A DNA stretch of 64,000 bases from Bacteroidota bacterium (lineage in GTDB: Bacteria > Bacteroidota > Bacteroidia > Bacteroidales > FEN-979). Numbering within the stretch: the stretch's first letter is position 1; each line of letters opens with the position of its first letter. The notes under the pieces are model-generated. The model searched no databases. It was not told where the DNA came from and saw only the letters and a list, made by a program, of their open reading frames with translations. The stretch is from positions 167,620 to 231,619 of the forward strand of contig JAPLDH010000045.1 in NCBI GenBank assembly GCA_026391355.1, in the 5' to 3' direction. The position numbers and the translations under genes are program-made. Below, piece by piece: positions 63,376-64,000 of this stretch.

Positions 63376-64000
63376 ATGCAATCAGACGAAATAAAAAACC
63401 CGGAAGGCAAAGTTGCCATAATAGGTATGGCCTGCCGCCTCCCCGGTGCCAGGAACATTTATGAATACTGGAGAAACCTGTTGAACGGAGTCGAAACCCT
63501 GACCACGTTTACCGATGAGGATCTGATTGCATCCGGAGTGGATCCTGCTGTTTTCAACCATCCTAATTATATAAGGAATCGCGGCATTATTGATGGAGCA
63601 GAGTATTTCGATGCCGAGTTCTTCGGAATTACACCGCGCGAAGCTGAATTGCTGGATCCGCAGCAAAGGATTTTCCTGGAATGTGCATGGCATGCCCTGG
63701 AAGATGCCGGTTGTGACCCGTATAATACCCATGAACGCATTGGTGTTTTCGGAGGTACCGGCACGCCCCTGCATCTTATTGAGATGATGGAAAACAGTTG
63801 GGTAAGAAAAAATGCAAGCGGAGCATCCATTGTTACAAGCAACGACAAAGACTATGTTACTACGAGGGTATCGTATAAGCTCAACCTGACCGGTCCCAGT
63901 GTGAATGTCCAGAGCGCTTGTTCCACCTCCATGGTGGCCGTGGTAATGGGGATTAACAGTCTTATGAATTATCAGAGCGACATGATCCTTGCAGGGGGAG
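63376..64000 (+). CDS. Type I polyketide synthase, N-terminal ketosynthase (cut by window end)
   Basis: The frame begins after an ATG at 63376 and runs off the window after 208 codons. It is a ketosynthase domain: VAIIGMACRLPGARN at the start, ELLDPQQRIFLECAWHALED in the middle and the active-site VQSACSTSM with Cys182. It accepts a chain from an upstream carrier, here most simply the last T domain of the NRPS, and extends it with a malonyl-type unit. The first 11 residues are a short linker. The rest of the module lies beyond the window. Confidence 0.92.
   Translation, partial: MQSDEIKNPEGKVAIIGMACRLPGARNIYEYWRNLLNGVETLTTFTDEDLIASGVDPAVFNHPNYIRNRGIIDGAEYFDAEFFGITPREAELLDPQQRIFLECAWHALEDAGCDPYNTHERIGVFGGTGTPLHLIEMMENSWVRKNASGASIVTSNDKDYVTTRVSYKLNLTGPSVNVQSACSTSMVAVVMGINSLMNYQSDMILAGG

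Overview
The window reads as a Bacteroidota chromosome, probably an environmental Bacteroidales-like lineage. The supporting signs are several large secreted proteins ending in type IX secretion (T9SS) type A sorting domains, promoters of the Bacteroidota TTTG-N20-21-TAnnTTTG form, few Shine-Dalgarno sites, AT-rich intergenic DNA and short interspersed palindromes. I saw no rRNA, tRNA, transposase or CRISPR array.

Region 1 (1-9908, minus strand) is an apparent operon of conflict-system type. It holds two DUF4062-plus-NTPase (STAND-like) proteins, one followed by tetratricopeptide (TPR) repeats and one by a winged-helix-like segment and WD40 repeats. Between them is a protein that fuses an apparently inactive PfkB-like domain, an AAA ATPase and four RyR repeats. 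Both STAND genes are interrupted. The TPR gene has lost 38 nt inside an array of near-identical 144-bp repeats, and the WD40 gene is split at a small palindromic element.

Region 2 (10085-15994) carries mostly plus-strand ordinary genes: a small hypothetical protein, a DUF6599-like exported protein, an MliC-like lipoprotein, a DUF3147-like membrane protein, a convergent formyltransferase, and an MFS exporter paired with an octopine/nopaline-type dehydrogenase.

Region 3 (16007-33061, minus strand) mixes secreted beta-propeller and T9SS proteins, two exported metallophosphoesterases, an acetylating aldehyde dehydrogenase with a STAS protein, a complete partner-switching set (PP2C phosphatase, HATPase anti-sigma kinase, STAS antagonist), and an acylphosphatase-like gene leading a T9SS operon. 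Region 4 (33225-48918, minus strand) holds two giant surface proteins (2501 and 2046 aa) and a membrane-anchored TPR-AraC regulator. The promoters of the 2046-aa gene and the acylphosphatase operon share a conserved cassette: a TACGTAAATTAT box, two heptamers 20 bp apart, and the -33 and -7 boxes, all in identical geometry. The adjacent AraC-type protein is the obvious candidate activator.

Region 5 (49164-64000, plus strand) is the start of a natural-product locus. It encodes a VC0807-like membrane protein, a 93-aa basic peptide, an NHLM-type export machine (HlyD adaptor, two peptidase/permease-type ABC proteins, a TolC-like channel), then a two-module NRPS and the N-terminus of a PKS cut by the window edge. 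The C39 peptidase domain of the first transporter has lost its catalytic Cys and His. The NRPS loading adenylation domain lacks the Asp that binds the alpha-amino group, which suggests a non-amino-acid starter.
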